The notes: a model not told the origin generated them from the letters alone. Positions 12,641-22,462 are shown, counted from the stretch's first letter. The stretch: 64,000 bases of DNA from Sphingobacterium corticibacterium (GCF_004208525.1 NZ_SGIT01000001.1:1674001-1738000), one strand, 5' to 3'. A program made the numbers and translations.

Positions 12641-14062
12641 ATGCTGAGAAAATGGAATTTTGAATTACAATTGGATGAAAAATCAGATAAAGCCATTTAT
12701 CTGCAAATAGCTGATGCTATCATAAAAGATATTCATTTAGGAAGATTAAAACCTAGAGATGCATTGCCGGGAAGCAGAAATTTAGCACAACTTCTAAAAA
12801 TCAATAGAAATACAGTTGTAGAGGCTCTAAACGTACTGCTTATTGAGGGATGGCTGATTTCTAAAGAAAGGCAAGGTACTTTTGTTGCCGATACATTACC
12901 CGATTTTAAGGAAGTGCAAAAAAATAAGCCTTTAACTCCTGTCCTAAAAAACAGAGAGGGTTCACAATATCATTTACAGTTTGATGACGGAAGCCCTGAC
13001 AGTAAAATTGCACCTATTACCGAATTGGCAAGGGCATACCGCCAAGTCTTCAACCAAAAAGCAAGGTGGCAGATGATGGGCTACGGTAATGAATTGGGAG
13101 ATTTGGAATTCAGAAAAACTATTGTTCAAATGCTCAATCATCAAAGAGGTATGCAGATAAACGAACGAAACACCTGTATCACTCGTGGTAGTCAAATGGC
13201 GATGTATCTAACGGCTCAATGTCTGTTTACAAAAGGTGATTATGTACTTATTGAAAATCCAGGTTATCAACCTGCTTGGAAAGCCTTCGAAAATGCAGGT
13301 GCAAAACTTTTGCCTGTAAGTGTGGATAAAGAAGGTCTGAAGATTGATGAGGTAATTTCTTATCTGAAATCGGGAAAAAAAATAAAGGCAATCTATGTTA
13401 CACCGCACCGTCAATATCCTACTACGGTAACATTGAGCCTAAAGAGAAGACTGGAATTGATAGGGATTTCTAACAAATACAGTTTCACGATTATTGAAGA
13501 TGATTATGATAATGAGTTTCATTTTGGGTATCGCCCCGTATTGCCTTTGTCGAGCTTTACGGAGTTGAAGAACTACGTTTATATTGGTACAATGAGTAAG
13601 GTTGTTGCACCCGCCTTACGTATCGGTTATTTGGCAAGTAACGACGGTGATTTGATTGAACAGGTGGGTAGTTTGCGAAAGATTATTGATGTACAAAGTG
13701 ACAGCATAATGGAACAGGCGGTTTTGCAACTTATCAAGGACGGCACCATAAAACGGCATATCAAAAAATCAACCAATCACTACAAGGCCAAAAGAGATTT
13801 TATGGCAACTGTGCTGAATAAATATCTCTCAGACAAAGCAACTTACGCAATTCCCGACGGTGGTTTAGCTGTTTGGGTTGTATCCAATAAACAAGTGGAC
13901 TGGTTAGAAATTTCCAAAAAGCTTAAAAGCAAAGGCATCAAAATCATTACACCCGATACTTATAGTTTTGATGAAACCGTAAACGGTATAAGATTGGGTT
14001 ATGGCTCGCTTTCCGAAGAGGATTTAGAAGAGGGAATTATTGCTTTGGCAAAATTACTGTGA
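12641..14062 (+). CDS. MocR/PdxR-type regulator (GntR HTH fused to aminotransferase fold)
   Basis: This 473-residue protein has a GntR winged helix at about 18-80 (YLQIADAIIKDIHLGRLKP, SRNLAQLLKINRNTVVEAL) and a type I aminotransferase domain to the end. The PLP-binding lysine is Lys320 in YIGTMSKVVAPALRIGY, with EDDYDNEFHF (286-295) as the cofactor aspartate region. It uses PLP or an amino compound as effector. It is divergent from the cupin operon, with the operator reaching to its ATG and no recognisable Shine-Dalgarno sequence. It probably activates that operon and represses itself. The second operator copy suggests it also controls 24715-25555. Confidence 0.92.
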   Translation: MLRKWNFELQLDEKSDKAIYLQIADAIIKDIHLGRLKPRDALPGSRNLAQLLKINRNTVVEALNVLLIEGWLISKERQGTFVADTLPDFKEVQKNKPLTPVLKNREGSQYHLQFDDGSPDSKIAPITELARAYRQVFNQKARWQMMGYGNELGDLEFRKTIVQMLNHQRGMQINERNTCITRGSQMAMYLTAQCLFTKGDYVLIENPGYQPAWKAFENAGAKLLPVSVDKEGLKIDEVISYLKSGKKIKAIYVTPHRQYPTTVTLSLKRRLELIGISNKYSFTIIEDDYDNEFHFGYRPVLPLSSFTELKNYVYIGTMSKVVAPALRIGYLASNDGDLIEQVGSLRKIIDVQSDSIMEQAVLQLIKDGTIKRHIKKSTNHYKAKRDFMATVLNKYLSDKATYAIPDGGLAVWVVSNKQVDWLEISKKLKSKGIKIITPDTYSFDETVNGIRLGYGSLSEEDLEEGIIALAKLL

Positions 14063-14111
14063 TAGGCGAACTGATTAAGACAAAATTTTCTGCTTCTGTG
14101 TAACCCACTAA

Positions 14112-14197
14112 CTAATGATCTCCATAATTCATTGCTTTCATCCAGAATATTGGCTTTTGGTCTGGCTCATCCGATTGGATAGCAGTCTAAATAAGGC
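14112..14197 (-). pseudogene. Short C-terminal coding remnant
   Basis: The minus strand reads LFRTAIQSDEPDQKPIFWM and ends NYGDH at TAG (14112-14114). No start or upstream domain exists. It is likely the last 28 residues of a deleted gene between the MocR gene and the Crp remnant; family unknown. Confidence 0.3.
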
Positions 14198-14202
14198 ATA
14201 AA

Positions 14203-14520
14203 ATGATTAGATTTGTGAAAGATGGAAGTAAAGATCTGTCGGCAAACAATGGATTTCCTTTCATCAAAATCCTAGGTAACGAATACAGAACGTTGAACAA
14301 GAATGATTTTTTTGTCAAAGAAAATCAGCCCTGTAATGAGGTCGCCTTCATTGCATCTGGAATCTTCCGTTCTTATTACAGCACTTCAAGTGCAGAAGAT
14401 GTAACCTATTGTTTTCGATTTCCAAAAGGACTTCGGATACAACAAAGCGGGATAAATGGCTGCAAAAAATCAAATACCTCGGACAAAAACATGGATAAAA
14501 CGCATCTGATTTCTCGTTAA
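14203..14520 (+). pseudogene. Crp/Fnr regulator remnant
   Basis: From 14203 about 75 residues match the sensory barrel of a Crp-like regulator (NDFFVKENQPCNEVAFIASG, then IFRSYYSTSSAEDVTYCFRF). After FPKG the frame loses the fold. In another frame 14440-14492 reads TKRDKWLQKIKYLGQKHG before a stop, which looks like a different gene end. The DNA-binding domain is missing, so this is a decayed regulator joined to foreign or out-of-frame sequence. Confidence 0.6.
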
Positions 14521-14577
14521 TTTAAGTCTCCTGTACGATTACGAGAAAATCTAAATAAATCAATATCTTGCCCATTG

Positions 14578-16215
14578 CTATCCCACCCTTTCAATATCAT
14601 TAAGGTTGTTCATTTTCTTGTATTCCAAGAAGCCCTTGATATCTTCGAAGTGCTCTCTTACGCGCTTGTTGCCAAACTCGAAAACTTTCGTTGCCAATCC
14701 ATCGAGGAAGTCTCTATCGTGCGACACCAAAATCAGCGTACCATCAAATTCTTGCAGGGCATCTTTAATGATATCTTTGGTTTTCATGTCCAAGTGATTG
14801 GTTGGCTCATCGAGGATGAGCACATTCACGGGCTCTAACAAAAGCTTAATCATAGCCAGACGTGTTTTTTCTCCTCCGGAGAGTACTTTCACCTTTTTGG
14901 TAGTATCGTCTCCGCTAAACATGAATGCCCCCAGAAGATCTTTGATTTTGACACGTACATCACCCAAGGCAATTTGGTCGATGGTTTCGAACACGGTAAG
15001 TTCTTCATCCAGTAACGAGGCTTGATTTTGTGCAAAATACCCAATTTGGGCATTATGCCCCACTTTTAGAGACCCTTCGTAATCAATTTCACCCATGATA
15101 GCTTTAATCATGGTTGATTTACCTTCTCCATTTCTACCGACGAAAGCTATTTTCTCTCCACGTTCGATAACCATCGAGGCTTTTTCGAACACGACATGCT
15201 CTCCGTAGGCTTTGGTGAGTTCTTCCACGATGACAGGATATTGTCCCGAACGAGGAGACGGCGGGAATTTTAGACGTAGCGCGGAGGTATCTACCTCGTC
15301 CACTTCAATGATATCCAATTTTTCCAACATCTTAACGCGGGACTGCACCTGCAATGTTTTGGAATAAGTACCTTTAAAACGATCTATAAATTCTTGCGTA
15401 TCGGCAATAAAACGTTGTTGTTCTTCGTAAGCCTTCAGTTGGTGCTGGCGTCGTTCTTGACGCAACTGCAGGTAGTGAGAGTATTTTGCTTTATAGTCGT
15501 AGATACGCCCCATCGTTACCTCGATCGTGCGGTTCGTAATATGATCAACAAATGCGCGATCATGGGAGATAACGATAACAGCTTTGGCCGAATTGACCAG
15601 AAAATCCTCTAGCCACTCAATACTTTCTATATCCATGTGGTTGGTAGGCTCATCAAGAAGTATTAAATCGGGCTTTTTCAATAGAATTTTGGCGAGTTCT
15701 ATACGCATACGCCATCCCCCTGAAAACTCAGCTGTCTGACGGCTAAAATCCCGCCGTTCAAAACCCAAACCTTTTAATACTTTTTCAACTTCTGCATCAT
15801 AGTTGGTCTCTTCGATGGAATAGAACTTTTCGCTTAGCTCGGAAACCTGCTCGATTAACTTCATGTACTCGTCCGAGTCATAATCGGTACGGATGTTCAG
15901 TTGTTCGTTGAGCGCTTCAAGTTCGTCACGCATCCGGTAGACTTCATCAAAAGCTTTAGAGGTCTCCTCAAAAACCGTCATATTATCCTCCGTCAACAGG
16001 TGCTGAGGAAGGTAAGCGATCACCGCTTCCTTCGGCCCGCTGATATGGCCGGTAGTGGGTTTCCCTACGCCGGCAATGATCTTTAATAAAGTGGATTTTC
16101 CTGCACCATTCTTTCCCATCAGGGCTATCTTGTCATTTTCATTGATGGAAAACGATACATCACTGAAAAGGGTTGTGCCGCCAAAGGATACGGAGATATT
16201 ATTTACGTCTATCAC
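14578..16215 (-). CDS. ABC-F family ATPase
   Basis: The 545-residue soluble protein has two ABC domains: Walker A GKNGAGKST and GRNGEGKST, signatures FSGGWRMRIELAK and LSGGEKTRLAMIK, Walker B LILLDEPTNHMDIES and VLILDEPTNHLDMKT. A charged linker of about 80 residues (YLQLRQERRQHQLKAYEEQQ region) between them is the P-site tRNA-interaction motif. Without membrane segments it is a ribosome-associated ABC-F factor that rescues stalled ribosomes or regulates elongation; it is closest to the EttA/YbiT/Uup housekeeping types. The gene is followed by a short gap and then the LLM oxidoreductase gene upstream on the same strand. Confidence 0.93.
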   Translation of the reverse strand: MIDVNNISVSFGGTTLFSDVSFSINENDKIALMGKNGAGKSTLLKIIAGVGKPTTGHISGPKEAVIAYLPQHLLTEDNMTVFEETSKAFDEVYRMRDELEALNEQLNIRTDYDSDEYMKLIEQVSELSEKFYSIEETNYDAEVEKVLKGLGFERRDFSRQTAEFSGGWRMRIELAKILLKKPDLILLDEPTNHMDIESIEWLEDFLVNSAKAVIVISHDRAFVDHITNRTIEVTMGRIYDYKAKYSHYLQLRQERRQHQLKAYEEQQRFIADTQEFIDRFKGTYSKTLQVQSRVKMLEKLDIIEVDEVDTSALRLKFPPSPRSGQYPVIVEELTKAYGEHVVFEKASMVIERGEKIAFVGRNGEGKSTMIKAIMGEIDYEGSLKVGHNAQIGYFAQNQASLLDEELTVFETIDQIALGDVRVKIKDLLGAFMFSGDDTTKKVKVLSGGEKTRLAMIKLLLEPVNVLILDEPTNHLDMKTKDIIKDALQEFDGTLILVSHDRDFLDGLATKVFEFGNKRVREHFEDIKGFLEYKKMNNLNDIERVG

Positions 16216-16283
16216 GATATGTGTCTATTTAAAAAACAGCGGCAAAGATACAGCAATATAATGGAGGTTGGATATAATTTTGT

Positions 16284-17318
16284 CTACACTTTTTCCATTT
16301 CTCGAATGATCGGGATTACCTTATCGCCGATCAGCTCGATGGCTTCCATCAAATATTCATGTTCCAAATTGGCTACATCCATCTGAAAGGTGAAACGGTT
16401 GATGCCTCCCAATGCTTTAGCATGTCTGATGATCTTCTCCGCTACTTCTTCAGGGCCACCCAAAACAATGGCGCCCAATGGAGAGGTCTCCCTTTCAAAA
16501 TGCTCTTGGGTCAGGGGCCCCCATCCTCTTTCCTTGCCAATATTGTTCATAGCTTTGGTATAGCCAGGTAAGAAAATTTTTGTCGAAGCTGACGTAGTTG
16601 CACCTACAAATCCGGTAGAATGAAGCCCAACTTTAAGGTCTTCGAGTTTGTGTCCGGCCTCTAACCCCGACTCCCGATACAAATCGACTAAAGGACGAAA
16701 ACGATGGGTCTCTCCACCAATTACGGCGACCATCAGTGGAAGGCCTAATCTTCCTGCCCGAACAAATGACTGTGTCGTGCCGCCAACGCCCAACCAAATA
16801 GGCAATTTCTCTTGAAAAGGTCGTGGGTAAATAGCCTGATCTTTAAGCGCTGGCCTGAAACGACCATTCCAATTGACGGTTTCGTTGTCTCTTATCTGGA
16901 GCAGTAAATCCAATTTTTCGGCGAACAGCGCATCATAATCTTCCAAGTTTAATCCGAACAACGGATATGCATCCACAAATGACCCCCTGCCCACCACGAT
17001 TTCGGCTCTTCCTTGCGTGATCAAATCAAGCGTAGCATAATTTTGAAAAAGTCTTACGGGATCATCGGCACCGATGACTGATACGGCACTAGTAAGCTTG
17101 ATGCGTTGAGTCGTACCTGCAGCCGCAGCCAAAATGACCGAAGGTGCGGAATCCAAAAACTCCTTACGGTGGTGCTCACCTATCCCAAATACGTCTAACC
17201 CTTTTTCGTCGGCAAACTGGATACGTTGCAACAATAAGCGCAATGACTCAGAACTGTTGATTTTACTACCTAAGGCGGTGAAATTTGTAGCGAAGCTATC
17301 GATTCCTATTTCTATCAT
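16284..17318 (-). CDS. LLM-class flavin-dependent oxidoreductase (luciferase-like)
   Basis: This 344-residue protein is a bacterial luciferase-like TIM barrel: FADEKGLDVFGIGEHHRKEF with the EHH motif near the start, TSAVSVIGADDPVRLFQNYATLD and GRAEIVVGRGSF are the FMN-binding and family signatures. It would oxidise a small substrate using FMN or F420-like reduced flavin. It is divergent from an HxlR regulator gene (17482), a common pairing in which the regulator controls the oxidoreductase in response to electrophiles. Substrate unknown. Confidence 0.9.
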   Translation of the reverse strand: MIEIGIDSFATNFTALGSKINSSESLRLLLQRIQFADEKGLDVFGIGEHHRKEFLDSAPSVILAAAAGTTQRIKLTSAVSVIGADDPVRLFQNYATLDLITQGRAEIVVGRGSFVDAYPLFGLNLEDYDALFAEKLDLLLQIRDNETVNWNGRFRPALKDQAIYPRPFQEKLPIWLGVGGTTQSFVRAGRLGLPLMVAVIGGETHRFRPLVDLYRESGLEAGHKLEDLKVGLHSTGFVGATTSASTKIFLPGYTKAMNNIGKERGWGPLTQEHFERETSPLGAIVLGGPEEVAEKIIRHAKALGGINRFTFQMDVANLEHEYLMEAIELIGDKVIPIIREMEKV

Positions 17319-17481
17319 TGTATGTACTTTTATAATTATTCGTATGATGCGTTATGGTTTTTGCTAGGCAAAAAGAATGACATTTTTTTTATATAGTACA
17401 AAAGTACCTATATTGCACTAACAATTTATTAGTAATAAACTAAAGGTTAGTAGCTGTATTTAGGTTACTTATAAGCAAAAG

Positions 17482-17838
17482 ATGGATTACGCGGATACAA
17501 AATGTGAGGAAAATCTCAGAGCACTAGAAGATGCACTGTATGTTTTGGGTGGAAAGTGGCGGTTGCGAATTCTCGCGGCCATGTTTAGTGGACACAAACG
17601 ATTCAACGACTTGCAGCGTACCATCCATGGTATTTCAGCGAGAGTACTATCCAACGAACTGAAACAACTGGAATTGAATGGATTATTAAAGAGAGAGGTA
17701 CACGTAGATAAAACGCCGGTTGTTACAGAATATGTCTATACCGAATATGCCAGATCGATCGATAATGTCATCGTCACGTTGGCTGATTGGGGACAAAAAC
17801 ATAAAGAGAAAATCACAACCACCTGTCAAAATCACTAA
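17482..17838 (+). CDS. HxlR-family transcriptional regulator
   Basis: The 118-residue protein has the HxlR winged helix: ALYVLGGKWRLRILAAMFSG, FNDLQRTIHGISARVLSNELKQLELNGLL and YVYTEYARSIDNVIVTLADWG. A cysteine at position 8 (DTKCEENLRAL) lies where HxlR-type sensors carry their redox or electrophile-reactive thiol. It reads away from the LLM oxidoreductase; the 163-base space between them is AT-rich and probably holds its operator. Confidence 0.9.
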   Translation: MDYADTKCEENLRALEDALYVLGGKWRLRILAAMFSGHKRFNDLQRTIHGISARVLSNELKQLELNGLLKREVHVDKTPVVTEYVYTEYARSIDNVIVTLADWGQKHKEKITTTCQNH

Positions 17839-17866
17839 CCTGTCTTAAGTTTTGGCGACGGTGAGA

Positions 17867-18421
17867 TTACTTATTTGCGTTAGTCTGCGCATCATCCCAA
17901 TAAGGCAATACACTATGTCGGTACGGCAAATAATCTGCAGGAATATTTTCAAATGCTTCTAACATGAAGGTCACTTTCTTGTTTGCCGGCCATTCCCAAT
18001 AATTTCCTTTCAAAGCAGCATCCGTTGATCGGATATTCCATTCAGGGATATTTATCATTGAGAATCCGGCGTTATCGACATATATCCCCGCCTCCCGCAA
18101 TGCTTTTACATCTGTGTAACGACCTTTCAAAGTAGCATGCAGTTGGTTACCTTGTCTTTGTAAACACACGCTCTCTATAACTACGCTACTCGAATCATTG
18201 TTTTCGGGATTCTTTTCAACATCCATAATGAGCTGCAATTCTTTGATCGTGGCAATACTATCTTCTTCTGTCACAACTATCGAAAAAAGATCTTCCTGTA
18301 CAACTTCAAAAGTTTGATGTACAGGATCTATTGCGACGGTAGCTTTACGGCTTAGTATCCTCGATTCTTCTATACCTACAAAGGAGGCTAGCGCAAAAAA
18401 TAAAATACTGATAGTTTCCAT
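17867..18421 (-). CDS. Secreted protein of unknown function
   Basis: Starting at ATG 18421 the product is about 184 residues with a signal-like hydrophobic N-terminus (METISILFFALASFVG). A longer frame to 18496 would place non-signal residues before it and is less likely. The mature part alternates strands and has conserved-looking segments (VAIDPVHQTFEVVQEDLF, WNIRSTDAALKGNYWEWPAN). I do not recognise the family. It is convergent with the HxlR gene and probably periplasmic. Confidence 0.6.
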   Translation of the reverse strand: METISILFFALASFVGIEESRILSRKATVAIDPVHQTFEVVQEDLFSIVVTEEDSIATIKELQLIMDVEKNPENNDSSSVVIESVCLQRQGNQLHATLKGRYTDVKALREAGIYVDNAGFSMINIPEWNIRSTDAALKGNYWEWPANKKVTFMLEAFENIPADYLPYRHSVLPYWDDAQTNANK

Positions 18422-18646
18422 GTTATATAAAGATACATAAATATTAGAATTGCTATAACCGGTTCGACTAATTGTAAATAATTTATTTGTAACCATTAGG
18501 ACTCGTAGCGGATCTAACTGCCTTAATGATCGCAGAAAAATAGACCGAAGCTGTCTGGAGATATCTTGACTTTACTAGTGCAATCCAGACACCGACGTGT
18601 CAATAAATGGCATATCTTTGGCTGTGATTAGTTAACGCAGTACGAT

Positions 18647-20206
18647 ATGGAAAATTTAAGTTCTAAGCGATTCAAAAGGAATTTTGTGGATACGTTCCCA
18701 GGGGATGACAGTGGTGATCTGTACCCCCGCCAAACGCCAGGAGTTTTATATAGCAAGGCAGTACCTACAGCTGTACGGAAACCCAAACTTATCGGTTGGT
18801 CCGCCGAGTTAGCAGATAGCTTGGGTATCGCGAAACCTGATCCAGATGACATACAAATTCTAGGCGGCAATCTCATCACCCCGACGATGTACCCTTATGC
18901 AGCCTGCTATGCGGGCCATCAATTTGGCAACTGGGCGGGGCAGCTTGGTGACGGCCGAGCGATCACGCTGGGCGAATGGGAGAACCCGCACGGAAATACC
19001 TGGGAGCTGCAGTTGAAGGGCGCCGGCCCCACTGCGTATTCGCGGAGAGCAGACGGTCGGGCGGTTTTGCGCTCATCGGTGCGGGAATACCTGATGAGTG
19101 AAGCGATGCATTACCTAGGTATCCCTACTACGCGGGCATTAGCACTTGTTACCACGGGCGAGCTTGTGACACGCGACATGTTTTACGATGGACATGCGGC
19201 AGATGAGCCTGGAGCCATTGTTATGCGTACAGCACCAAGCTTTTTACGTTTCGGTAACTTTGAAATGCTTGCCGCCAGGAACGAGATCGACAACCTCACA
19301 CAGCTAGTGAACTGGACGATCGAACGCTTCTATCCGCATATAGAAGGTGACGAAAAGGTACTCCACTGGTTTGGAGAAGTCGTGGAACGTACAGCAACTA
19401 TGATCGTTGAGTGGCTGCGGGTAGGTTTTGTACATGGGGTGATGAACACCGATAATATGTCTGTGCTTGGTCTAACAATTGATTATGGGCCTTTTTCTTT
19501 TCTGGACAACTACGACCCGGATTTTACACCGAATACCACCGACTTACCGGGCAAAAGATATGCTTTCGGTAAGCAAGCGAATGTGGTTTACTGGAACCTA
19601 AGCCGTCTGGCGAATGCTTTAGTACCGCTGATTTCTGACACCGGCCAATTAGAAAGCCAACTGAGAAGATATGAAGACTTTTATTGGAGTAAGTACTACG
19701 CGATGATGGCAAATAAGCTGGGTATGGACGGTATAAACAACGATAATGACGTAGAGTTCGTGGGCGAATTCGAGAAGGTATTGGCTGCTATCCAGCCGGA
19801 TATGACGATATTTTATCAGCTTCTGATTGATTTGCCGACAGAATTGGCCACAGAGAAAGAAATGCTTAACTTCTTTAGGAGCAGTCTCTATGGCGATCCT
19901 GAACCAGCGGATGTCACCCAACTTTACACGCTCATCACGAACTACCAAGCGCGTTTAAGAGCGAATACCTGCACAAGAGAGGACAGCTTACTGCGTATGC
20001 GAACAGCCAATCCTAGGTTTATTTTAAGGAATTACTTGCTTCATATGGCCATAGAAGAATTACAAAGAGGCGAAAACAACCTTTTTTTAAAATTACAGCG
20101 AGCTCTTAAGGATCCGTATTCAAAAAGCCACGATGAATTCTTTGCGATACGCCCGGGTTGGGCCACACAACAGGCGGGCTGCTCGATGTTGTCCTGTAGC
20201 TCATAA
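18647..20206 (+). CDS. selO: Protein adenylyltransferase SelO (YdiU, UPF0061)
   Basis: This 519-residue protein is a full-length SelO pseudokinase, which transfers AMP from ATP to Ser, Thr or Tyr of target proteins in redox stress. Visible family blocks are YAGHQFGNWAGQLGDGRAI, ELQLKGAGPTAYSRRADGR, VREYLMSEAMHYLGIPTTRA and the active-site loop HGVMNTDNMSVLG with IDYGPFSFLD as the metal-binding DxG equivalent. The C-terminus reads GCSMLSCSS; the final CSS corresponds to the redox Cys (selenocysteine in some eukaryotes). It is monocistronic. Confidence 0.95.
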   Translation: MENLSSKRFKRNFVDTFPGDDSGDLYPRQTPGVLYSKAVPTAVRKPKLIGWSAELADSLGIAKPDPDDIQILGGNLITPTMYPYAACYAGHQFGNWAGQLGDGRAITLGEWENPHGNTWELQLKGAGPTAYSRRADGRAVLRSSVREYLMSEAMHYLGIPTTRALALVTTGELVTRDMFYDGHAADEPGAIVMRTAPSFLRFGNFEMLAARNEIDNLTQLVNWTIERFYPHIEGDEKVLHWFGEVVERTATMIVEWLRVGFVHGVMNTDNMSVLGLTIDYGPFSFLDNYDPDFTPNTTDLPGKRYAFGKQANVVYWNLSRLANALVPLISDTGQLESQLRRYEDFYWSKYYAMMANKLGMDGINNDNDVEFVGEFEKVLAAIQPDMTIFYQLLIDLPTELATEKEMLNFFRSSLYGDPEPADVTQLYTLITNYQARLRANTCTREDSLLRMRTANPRFILRNYLLHMAIEELQRGENNLFLKLQRALKDPYSKSHDEFFAIRPGWATQQAGCSMLSCSS

Positions 20207-20276
20207 ATCCTGCTTACGTTAACGCTAGAAATAAAGTGATACGAACAAGTTTAATTTCAAAAATTGGACACGGATT

Positions 20277-20294
20277 ATTTACCATTTGGTAAAT
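20277..20294. promoter_or_regulatory. Palindromic operator-like site
   Basis: ATTTACCA, TT, TGGTAAAT is a perfect 8-base inverted repeat just before the Crp remnant. It resembles TetR-type operators. The gene it controlled may be gone. Confidence 0.4.
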
Positions 20295-20309
20295 GCAGCA
20301 TTGTCGGAA

Positions 20310-20492
20310 AAGGGTATATTTCGCCATGGATACAATGATCGACTTCTTTTACAATTTGGGGTGCTTAATAAACAGCAGATTGATCTTATATTAAGCAAAC
20401 CGCAGGCTTTAGAATTAAAAAAGGATGAATATTTCTCGGAGGCCGGAAAGGTTCCAAAACATTTGGGATTTGTATTAGAATACAAAATTTAG
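20310..20492 (+). pseudogene. Crp/Fnr regulator N-terminal remnant
   Basis: The frame that includes 20286-20492 reads LLLQFGVLNKQQIDLILSKP, then KKDEYFSEAGKVPKHLGFVL, matching the first 60 residues of a Crp-like sensory domain, and then stops. The real initiator, MDTMIDF at 20327 in another frame, suggests a frameshift near 20345. The rest of the gene, including the DNA-binding domain, is absent. Confidence 0.55.
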
Positions 20493-20544
20493 CAACCAAG
20501 AAAAAACCTTGACAAATACGACTTCCACAGAAAAATCAAGCTAT

Positions 20545-21144
20545 TCATTGTTTCCAACTGACTTTGCCGTTTTTATCGAACATTTCGAAAGACGGGTTGC
20601 CCAAGCTGTCGACCTTTAAAATAATCCGCGGTACTTCATTGTTATCTTTCATGACCAAAGACGCATTCCCGTTTTCCGTGATTAGATTGATACGGTTGAT
20701 ATTTTGGCCGGGTTGACCAGACAGGTCTTTGTCATTAATCATCAGGCCAGCCCTGAAGTAATTGTCATGTTTGTTATCTTGTGCCAGAATACCGATCGCG
20801 TCAGCGTTCTGATAGTCAAATGCCAATGCATTAAGGTTAGTTTCATCATTATCTGTAATGGCAAGTCCACCTCTTTCGTCTCCGTTTTTATCATAAAATA
20901 TAAGACCTGCTGGTGCGTAAGCCCTTTGAAACTTTTTCCCGTCGATTATTGGTTGCGGAATATGGTCTACGTTCGCAATAACGATTCGGTTCTTGCCTGT
21001 CCCATCCTTGATGTCAATCCGATCGGCCGAGATAATACCGTGTTTGCTATTCAGAAATATATACCCTACAAATACCAGAAGAATGATGTTCAAAAGGACA
21101 AGAAGGGATAAAATTAACTTGAGGGGTCTAGATATTGTTTGCAT
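20545..21144 (-). CDS. Membrane-anchored protein of unknown function
   Basis: The 199-residue product has one N-terminal membrane segment (about 9-32, LILSLLVLLNIILLVFVGYI) and a periplasmic or cytoplasmic beta-rich domain. The domain contains recurring hydrophobic strands and turns such as RIDIKDGTGKNRIVIAN, GLIFYDKNGDERGGLAITD, NLITENGNASLVMKDNNE and PSFEMFDKNGKVSW, giving an impression of a repeated strand-turn unit of about 25-30 residues. I have seen similar unnamed proteins in Bacteroidota but cannot assign a role. It is monocistronic. Confidence 0.7.
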   Translation of the reverse strand: MQTISRPLKLILSLLVLLNIILLVFVGYIFLNSKHGIISADRIDIKDGTGKNRIVIANVDHIPQPIIDGKKFQRAYAPAGLIFYDKNGDERGGLAITDNDETNLNALAFDYQNADAIGILAQDNKHDNYFRAGLMINDKDLSGQPGQNINRINLITENGNASLVMKDNNEVPRIILKVDSLGNPSFEMFDKNGKVSWKQ

Positions 21145-21295
21145 AGTTAGAAAAGGATTGTATTTAATTAAGATGACAAATATATAAATTGTCGTTCACA
21201 TTTTGATACCCCCCTACCCTTGACGTGTGGCCGATTATTAGTGATCATCTGAATATCAAAAAGCTTGCATTATCCATCACAGCGAGATTAAATTT

Positions 21296-21541
21296 TTGTA
21301 TTCTCAAAATCAGATTATATCTGAACTAATCAGAACGGAGAAATTCGGAGGAAGCCCCAGAAGTATTGCTTACAATTCCATCGAACAAACCAGAAATATT
21401 GCTACCGTACTGGTAAAATTGGAAAGTCAATATTTAATCTTTCATTCTTTGATAGTCTGTGTTCAAGAAAAAAATGAGAACTGGAAAATAATAAACAACA
21501 TTCCTACGATAGAAGCGAAGAATAAAAGAAATATACATTAA
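21296..21541 (+). pseudogene. Fragment resembling the end of an NTF2/SnoaL-like protein
   Basis: An 81-codon frame opens only with TTG and reads IEQTRNIATVLVKLESQYLI, then QEKNENWKIINNI. The pattern of two long strands closed by WKIIN is typical of the end of NTF2/SnoaL-fold (DUF4440 or lumazine-like) proteins. The first half is missing. The rest of 21145-21598 shows no gene apart from a probable promoter CATCTTTG at 21568-21575 for the next gene. Confidence 0.4.
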
Positions 21542-21598
21542 ATTTTCGGAGCTTTATGGAATATAATCATCTTTGACATCTAAAGTTAAAAATTGAAT

Positions 21599-22462
21599 AT
21601 GAAGATCACCAATATCTTAACGCCGATATGCCTGCTGATTGCGAGCTGTAGCGGAGGACGCATGGAGCAACATGGTGTCGCGGCATCTGCCGACCTTGCT
21701 ATCGAAGAGATGGCTGTCCCGAATATGGGTGGCGAGAGTATCCAAAGTAGATCATCCCGCCCTGTAGCAGAACCTGAGAAAACGGGAGAAGCCACACCTG
21801 TGCAAAATGAGGTGAAGATCATCCGTACCGGCAATATTTCTATTGAATCTAAGAACATCTCGGAAAGCAAAAGCAACCTTGATAAATTGATCAAAAGACT
21901 CGGTGGATATTACGAACAAGAGAATACGACTACCGGAAATGGTTACACAAGTTTTGATCTCACCGTCCGCATTCCTCAAAACAGTTTCGACTCGCTGATT
22001 ACGGATATAGAAGGCGGCAAGGATAAGGTGACGAACAAATCTGTTCGGGCAGACGACGTGTCGTTGCAGTACTATGACCTAGAGTCCAGACTAAAAAGCA
22101 AGCGCGCATATCTTGACCGCTACCAAAAGATGGTGGCAAGCGTTAAGTCTGTCAAAGAGCTGCTGGAAATTGAAGAACAGATCCGACAATTACAGGAAGA
22201 GATCGATAGTACGGAAGCTACCCTAAGAAACCTGAGCGGACAGATCCAGTACAGCACGATGCAGGTCAGCCTATTCGAATATCAAGCGAACCTGCCCTCT
22301 GGCAGTAATTCTTTCTGGGTACGCACGAAAGAAGCTTTTGCTTTCGGCTGGAACCTGATTGAAAATATCGCTCTAGGCATCATCGGCGTGTGGCCAATTA
22401 TGCTGATTACCGTTGTGGGTGCAACAGCATGGAGAGGTTATAAGAAACGGAAAAGAGGGTGA
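21599..22462 (+). CDS. DUF4349-domain lipoprotein
   Basis: From ATG 21599 the product is about 287 residues. It starts with a lipoprotein signal (MKITNILTPICLLIASCSGG, lipobox LIASC). The DUF4349 domain follows: VKIIRTGNISIESKNISES, GGYYEQENTTTGNGYTSFDL, RADDVSLQYYDLESRLKSKR and the coiled coil VKELLEIEEQIRQLQEEID. A transmembrane segment near the end (IALGIIGVWPIMLITVVGAT) and a lysine/arginine tail show it spans the inner membrane. Such proteins are envelope proteins of unknown role. A TTG at 21593 is an unlikely start. Confidence 0.88.
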   Translation: MKITNILTPICLLIASCSGGRMEQHGVAASADLAIEEMAVPNMGGESIQSRSSRPVAEPEKTGEATPVQNEVKIIRTGNISIESKNISESKSNLDKLIKRLGGYYEQENTTTGNGYTSFDLTVRIPQNSFDSLITDIEGGKDKVTNKSVRADDVSLQYYDLESRLKSKRAYLDRYQKMVASVKSVKELLEIEEQIRQLQEEIDSTEATLRNLSGQIQYSTMQVSLFEYQANLPSGSNSFWVRTKEAFAFGWNLIENIALGIIGVWPIMLITVVGATAWRGYKKRKRG

